Assembly: GCA_002633005.1 (NCBI GenBank)
Contig: NMRA01000739.1
Span: forward strand, 1 to 50,295
Direction of reading: 5' to 3'
From: Phoronis australis
Taxonomy: Eukaryota; Phoronida; Phoronidae
Length of the DNA stretch: 50,295 bases
Part shown: in pieces, positions 23,341 through 35,957 of the stretch
How positions within the stretch are numbered: the stretch's first letter is position 1
Layout of the letters: each line of letters starts with the position of its first letter
The notes under the pieces: generated by a model
What the model saw: only the letters and a program-made list of their open reading frames with translations
The model's database searches: none
What the model was told of the DNA's origin: nothing
Translations under genes and position numbers: made by a program

Positions 23341-23760
23341 ATCGAAAACAACGCCGCCCAGGTACTAAAGCACTTTAATTGCTTTTGGATTACATGCCAT
23401 GCGCGTACCCAGGAGGTGGGGCTCGAGGTGCTCGAACGAGCCTCCCCCTCACCTCCCCCCATTTTGCGAATTGTGCAAAAGGTTCTGTCTAAGAGAAACA
23501 AATAGTCCGAAAAAGAAGAAAACGAGACAAAATTCCACTAAAAAGGCAGGAATTACCAAACTCGGCGAGTGCAAAAGTCATGGCTCTGAACGTACCCCGT
23601 TTTTTTTTCTACATGTAAATAGTCCACATTCTCAAGAATTTGAGCAGCCCATCTTTTAGACTGGGAGCGCGTACGATACCCATGCGGAATTGCCAGTATG
23701 TCTTACGAATACCCAAAATGAGTACGTACTTGCATTTAAAAGAATATGAAGTAGGAATAT
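23111..23760. repeat. two tandem copies, second one interrupted by an insertion
   Basis: GTGTACATGTACCTAT, GAAAACAACGCC and ATGTCTTACGAATACC with GAGTACGTACTTGCAT occur first at 23111-23255 and again at 23322-23395 plus 23692-23760. The second copy is split by the insertion at 23404-23679. Confidence 0.8.
23404..23679. mobile_element. short hAT-like insertion with candidate target duplication
   Basis: Starts at GTACCCAGGAGGTGG and ends at CTGGGAGCGCGTAC..., loosely inverted ends with G/C-rich interior. CCATGCG flanks it on both sides (23397-23403 and 23680-23686). The adjacent tandem copy at about 23160-23205 shows the uninterrupted site with a single CAT..GGAATT, which supports insertion with target duplication. 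The 86-codon frame inside is not a gene. Confidence 0.6.
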
Positions 23761-24256
23761 TATGCACCTATCACACAGTCTGTTCACAACAAGGCAAATT
23801 AATATTACTATACTCCGGCAGGTCTGCTCACTAAGCCTGACCGGAATCTGTGGTCTCAGTATTGTTATAAACCAGTTGCCGATTATGCTAACCCATCTGG
23901 CCGGTGCCGTACTTTATACGTTTGGTTGTTTGTATACCAATCTGGTACTTCACGTTATATTCGTCGTTTTGCTCGAGTCCGTCTGGAAGCCAATCGGAAA
24001 ATACTCTTCTGACACCCTGTAACCTTTTGATAATCACGTCAAGTCACGTATTCACTATTTCGCGGTGCCCTGCATCAATCTTGTACATACCACAACTTCT
24101 GTCAACGTAAAGGGTCGTGACCCATCAATTTCCACCACCCCTCCATAAATAAACCTTCACCAAGTCGTTCTCGTTTTATGTGATTTCTCCCATTGAGTAG
24201 AGAGGAACCACCAAGTTCTCGGTGACATTGGAAAGACAATTGGTGTGATCACCATC
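23761..24256. other. region upstream of the proposed first TLDc exon
   Basis: No coding signal. This would hold the promoter and 5' UTR if 24257-24320 is the first coding exon, but I see no convincing TATA box or initiator. Confidence 0.4.
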
Positions 24257-24320
24257 ATGACGGGTATTCCATACTGGTGCTTTATCATAAGTCTTCTTGC
24301 GAGGGTGACGATTGCTGATG
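24257..24320 (+). CDS. candidate signal-peptide exon of the multi-TLDc gene
   Basis: ATG at 24257 with A at -3 opens 21 codons, MTGIPYWCFIISLL followed by ARVTIAD, then one extra base and a donor G|GTATGT at 24321. The peptide has a hydrophobic core (YWCFIISLL) and a short polar end, the profile of a secretory signal peptide. The exon ends in phase 1, the phase required by every TLDc exon acceptor found here. Joined to the exon at 35958 the split codon becomes GAG (Glu), the same residue formed at each of the other TLDc-TLDc junctions. The intron would be 11.6 kb, and undetected exons could lie between. No other exon-like ATG segment with a phase-1 donor and a hydrophobic leader was noticed upstream of the TLDc exons. 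This is an inference from phase, position and leader; no transcript is available. Confidence 0.5.
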
Positions 24321-25231
24321 GTATGTCGTTGTTATTCGTTTAAAGGTTGAAATTTTAAAGCTTGGACATGCTCTGACCACACTAAGAAGGCGTCAAATAG
24401 AAAACAGTGTTGCATGTAAGTTCTGATGTGGCGCAGTGTTTGGCAATAAAATTCATTTAAAATGTGCAAATTTCAAAATACCGAACGATGGTATTGTCTG
24501 CTGTAAGATTTCGGCTAATGATTTTTTAATCGCTATTGTTCAGTCACGAAAAACCTGTGTTGAATGAGTAGCTCACAGGTGTGTACGGTACTCTGGCTCT
24601 GTTTCTTACCGTGTGTTGCAATCACACTCTCTTCTTGTATGCCTCTTTTCCTGCTGTCACGTGTATTTTACTGTCATTTCGTTAAGTATATGTTCATTCT
24701 GCCTATTGCCTGACGATGAGACATGGAGTCGAATTATAGCCTGTGTTTGAATTTGTTTGTTATGTCTCTCCGTGTTTTACTACATAGCTTCACACCTGAA
24801 GAAAGGATATTGTTCCGACACTTCGAGCGAACCAATATCAAGCTTGCAAACAAAAAGGCTAGTCGTGTTTCCGACTAAGTTTGTGTAAACGAAGGGCAGC
24901 TACCGAACTATATTGGAATACATAAACATACGTGTACACATATTTCATTGAAGACACGACTTTTGCTTCGTTCTTACGAGTTTAATTTATTTCTTCCAAA
25001 CTCTCTAAATAGAAATCTTAATACAGTGTATGTTTACATCAGAGCAGTGCAATGAAAATTCAATCGACATCAGTAGGTAACAAAATTTACAAAGCGATAT
25101 TTCCAGACACATATCTCATCTTCAGGCTACTATTTACATGTACTACTAGTTCACAGTGAAACGCACATCAGAAAATTAATTACAAATGCATAGTAACACG
25201 TGAAGTTGGCATGCGCACCTATGACGATATA
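24321..25231. other. proposed intron; no gene recognised
   Basis: Around 24793-24815 CCTGAAGAAAGG...TTCCGACACTTCG resembles the conserved tract near the ends of Penelope-like elements, possibly a decayed terminal repeat. Nothing else is recognised. Confidence 0.4.
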
Positions 25232-25268
25232 AACACACACACGCGCGCGCACATACACACAAGCATAC

Positions 25269-25308
<40 letters not shown>

Positions 25309-25355
25309 GTATATATATATATATGTGTGTGTGTGTGTATGTATAAATATATACA
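25232..25355. repeat. compound CA-TA-TG microsatellite
   Basis: A run of (CA)n with an internal (CG)n stretch leads into (TA)n and then (TG)n, forming a quasi-palindrome of alternating purine and pyrimidine. Open frames on both strands here are repeat translations. Confidence 0.97.
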
Positions 25356-25437
25356 CTCTGCTGGGCATCATATTGCACAGATCAACTAATGATGGGGTCC
25401 TTCGAGTTCCACTAGCTGCTCATTCAAATTAGGTTTT

Positions 25438-25690
25438 TTAAACATTATTAGAAGCGACTGTGTACATAATTTTCAATGTAGCGAATGTCTGTGTTGTCAA
25501 CAGTCTCTTGCAACCGTAAACTTTTTGAAAATGGTCTTCTATAGAGTCATTTTGCAAATGCATTGAAAGTCGTCGCAAACAGGAGGAGACTGTGTGCCCA
25601 ATGTAATTTTGCTTTTCGTGATGACGAAAACATTCGACCGCGTGGCAGGGCAAGTGAACTCATAAACAACATTACATAACCACTTGAAAA
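25438..25690 (-). mobile_element. second Penelope-like GIY-YIG fragment
   Basis: The reverse strand reads CNVVYEFTCPATR, then after a frameshift near 25640 continues HEKQNYIGHTVSSCLRRLSM and HLQNDSIEDHFQ. NVVYxFxCP, YIGxT, the conserved Arg and a following His are the GIY-YIG nuclease signature of Penelope-like elements. It differs clearly from the copy at 21040-21650, so it is from another lineage of the group. Only the C-terminal nuclease region is found; no RT is recognisable upstream. Confidence 0.7.
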
Positions 25691-26880
25691 TTGAAACAAT
25701 ATAGAAATACAGTGAGTCTATGAAATAAGTTTTAAGCAAGTAGTCTAGCTTACAACACGTTATCATGTAGTCAGTCAACTAGCTGTATGAAGACTCTCGT
25801 TAAAATACAACTAGTTACCACAGTGTATTTTTCTTCCATAGACCCCGAAATTGCACACAGCCAGGGTAGTTCTGCTCGTCAACTCTCCGTGAAACCTGTA
25901 TCAGCGTCTAGAGCTAAAGACCACAAGGAGTGCATGTAAAATCTGGGAATAAATCGACACTCACCTTACCCGTTACAGCCGTTTAAGTGGAAAACAATCT
26001 AATAAACGTCACTTTTTTGCGTAATCCTCCGCCTTTTCTAACAAAGAAAAGTTATATCGTCATATTTAAAACAGTACGCTCGTAACACGCGCACGCGCCA
26101 TTTTCTTAATTTTGCGACATCTCTCGGGAGATGATGATTGCTTGGCAGAGCAGCAAAATTTCTTCTGAAATTCGGTTTTTCGGCATCAAAATTCTAAAAA
26201 CTTATAACGGAGTGAAACCTGTTCCGATAGTTTGTTGTGACGTATACGCAACCTCGTGAAAGAGTAACAGTTGATTGAAGAATCAGAGAAAAAGAAACTG
26301 GCCAATAGGTGACGCAATATTTCATGGAACTGAAAGCCATCGCTTAAGATCACTCCACAAATTTAGCAGCAGAATAACGTTAGAACGCGATTTTTTTTCC
26401 AACACCGTTAAATAATGCAAGGTAAACTGTAGTTTATAATGACAATAATTTTGTGTCAGATCTTATATTTAGTATACTGTTTGTACCAAGGCTAGTTATC
26501 ACGGTAAACTTCGAGCGTGAAAATATTGTCAGATAAAGTGGGTTACCACTGGTTAAAGGATCCGAACCTCACGACAACAGCATTCAAACTGGAGATCGAT
26601 GAAAATAAAAGATAAATTTCAGTGAATTAAAATGTGTTTTTATTGAAATTTGTGCGTCTGATTTTTCACGGAGTCTGAATGTGGGTACAATAACGTATGC
26701 TGAACATGCGATTATTGCGTGTACTCATTCTATTTTCACGCTGGAGGACATCAGCTGCTGAATGGTAAAGTCGATGATTCGAAACTCTTGCGGAGAGTGT
26801 TCGAAACCGGCCTTGGGTTCCCGTCAAAATGTTTTTCCACACGCGTTGAATAACTGCACTGGCCATACCAGGCAGATAAT
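25666..26880. repeat. duplicated block related to 15462-17170
   Basis: Two halves (25666-25775 and 26490-26765) match 15462-15780. A third (26778-26833) matches 17090-17143. The intervening 25776-26489 has no counterpart at the first locus. Confidence 0.6.
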
Positions 26881-26889
26881 ATGGTACAA

Positions 26890-26960
26890 ATATATATATA
26901 TATATATACACGCGCGCACGTACGCAGGCACGCACACACACACACACACACACACATATA
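26890..26960. repeat. compound (TA)n-(CA)n microsatellite
   Basis: (TA)n runs into CACGCGCGCACGTACGCAG and then (CA)n. Frames on both strands across it are spurious. Confidence 0.95.
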
Positions 26961-29900
26961 CAGTTGTTATTAAAGGGACGTTGTCTGTTTTACCGTCGAA
27001 AAACATTTGAGAACTATTTTTTGACGGGACAGACATATAAAAGTTCTTAGCTTTGACCCGGGATACGTTTTATTACTGTGACTGTATTACAAGTCCACAA
27101 GAAAATTGATGACATCAACATCGATGTCTTTGCCCTTAATGGTACTTTGCCATCTACCGTATTCTGGCTAATCTGTGATAAAAATCTTTTCGTCGTGAGA
27201 AAGTAGTTTTAATTTTTTGTTTAGTTTAAGGAAATTCTGCCGTTGAAGGACCATCATGTTAGAAATACATTTTGATACTTTTGCGATTAAAGAAAGATGT
27301 GAAGATCTACTTAAAATTGTTGGAACCTTGTTGTTTACGAATGTTGATTGGGTTTGTATTGCTCAAGTTGGAACTGGAAAATATTTTAACAGTTTTCAGA
27401 AAATATTTAAACAACTGCCTATTCGACAGAATAAATTTTAATAAGGAGGTGGTCTTACGACCATGAATTTTCTGGTACACCGATTCTTCAGCCATTACAT
27501 GTATTGTATAGTTAGATGTTGCAAACCTCTAAACACCTGGTAGAGTCTTTCTCAGTTTTTTATAGGATAAGGAGCAATCTACTCGAATTTGGCAGTGCCA
27601 TTGATGTCGATGGTTTTGTTTAATGTTCACTTAGCTAACTGGTACAAACACAGCCACACTTGTATCAAATCAAAAATCAATTCTAAGCACAGGAAAATAC
27701 TTATACTGTGTAATTTTACTAAGTTTAATACAACAGTCTCTTAGATATCTAGCTGGATGCGGACTTGTCGATAATGCCTCTTGCTGATAATGCCCAAACA
27801 TAGTATATAGTAACCTAAAAACAGTTAAAAATTTTGCACTCACCTAGCGATGGTTCAAAGAGCTTCCTGCGTGCAGAGACAAATGCACAATCAAAACTAA
27901 GTTTTGAAACAGATTTTGTGGTGTGCAAGTTTTGCCAGATGTGCTCCAGTTGCAAGTGATTAAATTGTATGTTATGGGAAAATGAAATTATATTCGAATC
28001 CTAATAACTGCCAATCGTGACAGAAAAATTGCCAGATAGAATTTCCCAAGCCAGATGGCGATTCTACCTGGGAAGCCACACACTGCTTGTTGCAAGAATT
28101 CACGTCGATTTCTATTGCACACACGGAGACGTCGAGAATTTCAGGGCAAAGGGGTGTACCAAGGTGCATTGGCAAGAATCTTGGCCGTTAAATTTTCTAT
28201 AAAAGGCAAATGAAACATCACCCATATAATAATGCACATACTAGTACTTTGAACGCAAATTTAACCTGCTATTTAAAGTTGACAGAACGTTTGTAGAATA
28301 GGACTTCCATCTTTTAATCAGGAAGACATTAAACCAAAAACGTGACTTGTGCCTTCAGTCGTCGCATATGTCTCAATCCCGCATTGAACCCTTCTCAGTG
28401 TTGTGATATTTTGTTTGTCCGTCATAATGAATACCATGTGTTACACGTAAGTGTAGTATATTTTGAGCAATGTCATGGAGAGATTATTCGTGAATCGGTG
28501 AGAATTTTTACGTGAAATTGTAATGTCTTACGAACATCTGACAAATGCTGAGGGGTCGGAATTTCAGAGACTGATCCCTGTCGACTGCGAAACGACATTA
28601 TATTTCTGATCCTTCTGTGTAACGAAACTGCAAATACTAATCTTCTTTGTACAGTACATCTGTTGAAACTCAGTTGCACTAAGTCGTCATCGATTATTCG
28701 CACATCTCGACTCACAAAAACTTGAATACTTCCGTTCATTTTATGACAGCTGTGACTGCTTGCACGTATTTTACACAGAAGTGTTCCCCAATTTTTAACT
28801 TGTCCATAAATTGTTTTTCTGCACTAGTGCGACGCCTTGGAACTCACGCAAGGTAATTGCAATGCTTTGGGGATGTTTCAAGAGCTGTTGAAGACCCCTC
28901 AGAACTATGGCCATGAAGAGTAGTCACTGAAATACATTGCATGAGGTTTTAAGTGCTAATTCAGTTTTCTTAATGAGGATTAGAACAGACTAAATGGCAA
29001 TAATGAAACTGGTTCTCTGTCACTGAAACAGAGAACGTCCTACTCACCGTGTATTTTTAGGGTTTCTTCGTAAATATTTTTAATTTTTGTTAATAGGAAA
29101 GAATTTTCTTTAAGTTTCAAATATTAAAAAAACGAACTGTGAACTGGTCGCCACTTCGTCGATTAATCTTCCACAATGCAAAGCACGTCTCCTTATTTGG
29201 TATGGCAAGACATACACGTACTGTAGGCGCAACACATTTTCCTCAAGCACCTTCAAGCCACTGACCGTAAACGCATGCGCGCACATATAATACGTAGGAG
29301 GGGGATTAGAAACTCAGCGGAAACCACAAAGTTTTTTCTTCTCCCGTATTTAAGAAATCCTGAATTTTGTGATTTTTTCAGGAAAATTTCTCACAGGGAA
29401 AGTGAATTACTCTGTACTAGACTTTGGGAGATGATACTTTCATTAGAGATTATTCAAAAATATTTTGACGAGCTTTTAGAATTCCGATATTATCCCTCAC
29501 TACGGTAATCTACATGCCAGGTTCATCCGGAACAACGTAGGCAATTGTACTCGAGCACTCTCTTGTTTCTGTGCTCCATTCAAGAAAGGTCTCGTTCAAA
29601 AGCGAAACCAGTGTTCCGTAAGATGCATACCTAAATAGGAAAATTCATGACGATAAAATTCATCGTTATTCATCCTTTGGTCCCTTCTGGCATGATATGG
29701 AGCTTTGCTTTCATAAAATGTACAATAGTGAGACCAGAGGAACCCGTCCGAGGCTACCGGTACATGTACTTCTTCAAAAAGATTCTTATTGAATAAGCGT
29801 TTCTAAAGTCTGTGTTTTTGTGATTAGGAAATCCCGGGGAATTGATATTTTCGGTAAGCAGCAAATCAGATTTTGGAAAGTTGCTTTTTAAACTTGGTTT

Positions 29901-30233
29901 TTCGATTAATGTTATTTTAGCGTTTGTCAGAAGTTGACTGTGGGTTTATTTAAAGGGTTGTAATACTTTGAGATTGTGCATGGATGGAGAGAGAATGATT
30001 AAATCTAGTATACGATAACCACTAATTATAGCAAGTGAAACCCGTTTTTAATTAGGTACACTAACAATGAAGTAAAGCAGATACGCTAGCGCCCTCTGTA
30101 GGTATAAATTCAATCAATTAACCAAAAACAATCAAACGTCTTATTTGCTATCCAATCTGTAGAACTTGATGGTTGGATGACAGACATGTTGGTGAATCTT
30201 CAAACTAACACACACTGTACTGCAACAGTGTAC
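26961..30233. other. no recognisable gene (proposed intron)
   Basis: Only short frames. None has a domain, a good start or paired splice sites that I can support. Confidence 0.45.
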
Positions 30234-30349
30234 TTGCTAGTCACAGTCCTTCGTGACGCAACACTTGCAGGCAGTATCTTCTACCGGTGAGTCCTCTTGC
30301 TGGTCACTGTTCCTCGTGACACAGCACTTGCAGGCAATATCTTACTACC
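30234..30349. repeat. 63-bp direct repeat, two copies
   Basis: TTGCTAGTCACAGTCCTTCG...ACACTTGCAGGCAGTATCTT at 30234-30285 and TTGCTGGTCACTGTTCCTCG...GCACTTGCAGGCAATATCTT at 30297-30349 are imperfect tandem copies. Confidence 0.85.
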
Positions 30350-33300
30350 CATTATACAAATGACAAGTCATTAGTTAGCTTCCTGTTCATTAACCCTTGA
30401 CCTTGCCCAGGCCCTCTTTAGATTCTTCCACGGAGATGGCTCTGTTGTACAATTTCTTGTGTACACTGTAGCAAGTCATGTATCTTCAACTACTAAGTAC
30501 CATCTTAGTATTTCCCAAACTTCTGTCCAAACTATAATGATGTACTTACGTATCGATGGATTAATAGAAACTGCATGATCTTATCTAATCATATTATTGA
30601 CAGTTAGATCTGCTCACAGAAAGTTCTAGAATCATTAGAGTGCACTGCACATTGATCACAGAACCAAAGTTTTAAACATCATCTAACAATAAATTTTGAC
30701 GTCCAAAATACATGATCAAACAATTAGCCCCATGGTTTAAAAGTACAACTCCACATATTTTTGGAAACTAAATTGATCTCTACCGCTTACGTAACCAATA
30801 GCCATTCTAACAATGATATTTACATGAAAAATGTTTCAGTTTCCCACACTTTTTGGCCGACAAATGGAATCAGATACAGTAGCACACCCATCTGCTTGCA
30901 CACCTTTTCTATTTCGATCTGCGTGGGAAAATGTTCAGGCTGTAGCTCTACGGTTTCTGCATGATAGCAAGTAGTAGCATATGTTAATAAAAACAGCGCC
31001 GGATTATGTATCTCTATTTGATGTTGGGCCTAGCAAGGTGGCCATTGTTTTTTTTTTTCTTGTGATGATGGCCTTTCCATGAACGCCGAAGCACCTCAAG
31101 CCATTTTAAATTCGTCGTAGTTTTTAGTAACATAGCTCTCCAACTCAAAATATAGTAAGCAACATTGCTGCACCCTAATAAAATACATAGCTATGCGATG
31201 ATGTGAGTGGACAATGCTGCATTTTAAATTATCATTGTTTATTTCCGACCTAGACAGGTGTAAGTGACCGACAAAGTTAGGTTTTTGTTGGGATTTGAAT
31301 TGATTATCTTGATTAATGCAACAATAATAAAACAACGACAGAGGGCGTGAAGTGCATATGGACGACACCACACCAACATATATTTTGAAGACCAAGATGA
31401 GAGATTGAATATAGATGTTAGGCATGCACATGTATTAATGAAAATCAAACGCAGGTAGTTTGAATGGTCTCAGCGTCCACATCTTTGTGGACTTGGTTAA
31501 TTAATTGTTCGTAGGAAGAATAAAACGAATCTATCGTCACATGAACGTCTGCCCTTCCAGAACCGCTAGCTGGCCTCTCAAATGCATGTCGCAAACAACG
31601 GCCGGGAGATGTCGACTATTCTTCAAGGTGAACGGTAACTGAGACTCGTTTCTTAAAATATTCTTCCCCACCCAGTACAGTCTCTAATAAATATCAATCA
31701 ATATTTTTACATTATCAACACGTGTGGCAAAAGTAATTCCATTTTTTAAAATAGAAATTTGTTTTCTCGTTTTGATTACTTTTTAGTCTCTGAGAATCTC
31801 TTGAAACCATCGCATGAGAAATAAAAACAACTGTTAACATCCATTCCATGAGAAAATCAAAAGACATCAAAGATCACTCCATGGGTCATCTTTTAGATTC
31901 AGCTTAAACTTTGAGTATACAATCGTGATGTGGCTCGGATACAAGAATCACCAATTTTCCACTTATTGACCTCTTAGTTTTTACTTACATGTATAGAAGC
32001 CTACAAAAGTTTACGAAAAAAACGTCGTGATTTTGCATACCGAAAACAACAATTTTTCAATATACATGTAAAAGCAGACGGATTGCATCCAATGGGAGAA
32101 AACACATCATGGTATTAGGAAGTGAGACATAAGGACAACCAACTAAATATGATACTAATAACCTCTCTGCAATCATCACGTAACAGGGGAGATGAATGTG
32201 GAAGCACTTTTTGTGGTGTTGAAAGTGGGTGTCACTCAAGTGTTTCTACAAGCCAGTTTTCGGGGCTTTGGACATTGAAAGACATGTTAATGGATAGACC
32301 TTGGATGTATGAAAAATTAAGAAATCTCTCGAATGGGCTTTTGTCATATTATGTTCTAAAAATGTTTCAATATTGCGTATTCTATACTTTCGAAACTAAT
32401 GCTTTTTGGAATTTCGTTACATTTAAAATGGTTTCAAAAAGAAATAATTAAAAAGAATCAAAAGTTTAGAGACCATTAGGGTGTCTGACGTACCTACACA
32501 CCATTTCATCAATTGAAAGATCATAACTGACCTCTGGTTAGAGATTAGGGACTGGGAGTCAAGGGTCATTAAATATTTACCTGGAGCCAAATATCGAGAC
32601 GGTTGATGCCCTTACAGAAATTTTTAGGCTGACATGAATGAATCATGTCATTTTAATGAAATATTTCAATTTCTGTACCATTTAAAGACAATTTAGTTTT
32701 TACATGTATTTATAAACTGTTATTTTGCTTTAAGGATTCGAGAAAAGATGAAGTGATCGAACCGCAAACAAAATTTTGAATTCAAAAATTTTAGTCACAG
32801 GAAAAACTAAGATAAAAAAATACCAAAATGACAGGGTGCGTTCAAAAGTTATGGCTATTTACATATACATGTATGAATCACATTTTGACTTACCATGTTG
32901 ATTAGGTCGGCCATCTTGGATGTCAGCGGGAAAAGGTTACGAGTTTAAAAGTGCTTAAACATAATTTTTACAAGTGCCCCATCAGTACCTCAGTAATATT
33001 TAGGGAGACATACTCTTACCTACCATTCTGTGCAATCCAAGAGTTTACACCAGAATCAAATCACGCCTGTGTATTTTATGGAGTGATTAGCGTGCTCACA
33101 ATTCACGTTGGATAACATCGAAACTTTTCCGAATTGAAATACAACATTGTCATCAATGAAGACTTAACTATAATACATTTATAGACACACTGGTGCAGAA
33201 AAGCAGCTCTGTACAATTTAGCGGTGCTTGTGACATCACAATATTATAAACCTTCTATTCATTTCAGTGTGAAGTGTCCATTCACTTGACATCCACTATG

Positions 33301-35957
33301 GTAAACTGCACTTCTTCTTTTGAAATCATTTTTGTTTGAAAGTACACTTTTGTTCAAGGTATGACTATCTGTGACAACAGGACAAAGATTTTCTAAATGT
33401 TATGCATAAATTGTGATTTTGATTCAACTTACTTTCTACCTCAAGATGTACCAAAGCAACTAAGTGTAAAAGATCTATTACTTGATTTACAGAAAATGAT
33501 TACATTTAAATTATGAATTGCGAAGCTTGGTCGAACCCTTCTGCCTCATAGCTTCATAGGTTTTATTACCATGGTTGTCAAATTTTAGTTAAAGGGGATT
33601 CCTTTATCGTACTCAGTCGCCATGGTAACAATTATGCATGTCTACTTTTATACTTAACGTGAGGTTGGTTCAGCCTGCATTGTTGGAATTTTCACATTGC
33701 AAGTGCATTTTAAGTTACTTTTTGTGGCAAAAGATTGTTATGATCGTTTTAGTCTATATATTAATTTGTACTGAGATAACTTTGCCTGAGCTACAGTGAA
33801 AGCTTGAAACCCCTGCGTTCAATATTTTTAAGAAATGTGGTATTTATCTCTTATTGGAGTGTAGCAACAAGTTACAAAAGCATAATTGGGTGGACCCGAT
33901 TAAATATAAAAATGGCAAACTCAGATAAAAATGACTTCTTATATTCTATGTAAAGATTACCAGGTAATAAAATGGACGTTGCCAAGACACAGCATCAGTT
34001 TGCTTGTGGGGGAGGGACACGGGTTAGACGCAATAACACTCTCCAGGGTGCTAAAACTGCCTTGATGAGGCAGCGCAGGTTATACTCGTTCGAAAACATG
34101 CATGCAACTAATAATATTCTTTGGCCGAATTACATGTAGAAGTAACAAGAGGAAAACAGAACCGACGCTAAAGTGCACCATTCACACGGCGTTTAGGTAT
34201 TAAAAGCCATAATCAAGTACAATAGTAGACAGAAAACAATTATTGTAACAGAAATTAGATTAATATCGAAACCTCGTTCTCAAACATGAATGGGCCATTG
34301 TTTCCTCGATGGAAGCGTTTTGGCCAAATTTGATGAAATTTCACCAAAGATATCTGGTTAAAATGAGTGCTACCGGGGGGGCCTGCAGTAGTCGAAGTAT
34401 TTAAAATTTTAAGTAGGCTGATTTGATCACCATAGGTGCATAGTTACAAAATTAATGTATCACTTTCTGAGGTATACGACAGGCACTGTTAAGTACGCCA
34501 TGGTGTGAATTTTCAATCGGTTGTTGCTTGATAACAAACAAAAAGCCCATTTTCATTTCTATTATTTAATTTTCCCAGTCAGACAGCAATTCGACGAAAA
34601 TTAGAATAAGGAATCACCAGCACCCGGCAAAGGGACCCCCCAGAGACCCCCAAAACGGCTAAAATCAAATACAAAAATAGGGCAAAAATTACTGAACTTC
34701 GGCACTTCAGTGAAAGTTAACGGAAACCCCCCTCAAAATCCAAAGGCTGTCATCTGATAGAGAAGTTCATTCTCTACACAAACGTTATATTTTTTTTCTT
34801 CTAAGCAGTTTTAAAACCAATTGAATACTTTTGCACCAAAAATGGGTCTTTTTGGGCCAAAGGGATTCCTGACACTTTATCTTGAATAATAATTGCCCAA
34901 AAATTCAAAATAAATGTTTTAAATATATCTCCCCAGGATGCATGTACACACATTTTTAACATATGAGTCGGTGGCCCTAGTGTTGACCTGTTGATGCTCT
35001 CGTGAAATGAAAGTTAACAGGTTTATAGATTAGTGAGTATAGACCTGGTCACACCAAACTCCATCCGAAGCACTTCAGATATTTACACATCTTCAAAAGT
35101 TATTTTCAAATGTAATCGTTGCCTGTGCGTTTGGAAACTTGCCACTCTGTTCTTCTGGCAGCGTTCCGTAGATCAGATTTCTTTCGACACGAGCAAGATA
35201 GCGAGTATTTATAAGTTATTTTAAAGTCTCGAGAGTGAAGGACACGTTGTTTCAAAACCTTACCGGAGTAACTTAGGGAAATGGCGACCACTGAAGAGAT
35301 TGGTCGACAATGTATTGAAATACTTGGAATAACACGTTGGAGTTGAATTATCGTATAGAATTCAATGCTTCATAAGTTACGTGTTTTCGCTGCAAGTGTA
35401 AGCAACTGCCTTGGTTGAATGTAACCCGGCCGAGAAGTTGCCAAGGTGTTCGAATGACCAACCCTGATCTCAGGATGCCCGCTGTTGAGTTGTTGGGGAC
35501 CCTGTGCCGTGAACGACATACACAAAGGCCGGGTGCATTGTTTGTTTTGTTTTGGGACAACTTAAGGAGTGCAAAACACAAACAGATTATCTAATTGTTT
35601 CCTAGTCGCAGTAAAATTCAAACAAAACGTGTAAGACCAGTGCAACTATAAACTTTTGATGCACAACCAACACAACGAAAGCAAAAACTTTATGCACGCA
35701 GCTTAAAGCAGTTTACTTTGAGCTTTGGGCGCCCAAACTAAGACGTTGGCGCCCTTCCTTGGCAGGACTTCTCAGGGGAAGCATCCCAGTTACACCGTCA
35801 CTGTCTGTCGCCTATATTAAAACAGAACTCACGTGCACAGGACCACCTAATCAATGACGAAAAGAGATGGTTCATATCGAAGTTTTGTCATACCCATGTG
35901 ATCGATGAAAAGTTTCTTTATCATCTTCAACACTATCAGTTCTTCCATTGTTTCCAG
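30350..35957. other. no recognisable gene (proposed intron)
   Basis: Frames at 31096-31431 (-), 32122-32451 (+) and a 21-codon ATG frame at 35281 have no recognisable domain. No TLDc-like sequence is found before 35958. The last bases, TCCATTGTTTCCAG, are the acceptor of the first TLDc exon. Confidence 0.45.

Noticed and set aside
35905-35957. ATG with a hydrophobic run just upstream of the first TLDc exon
   Set aside because: It is in a different frame from the TLDc exon, so it cannot be its leader without another splice.
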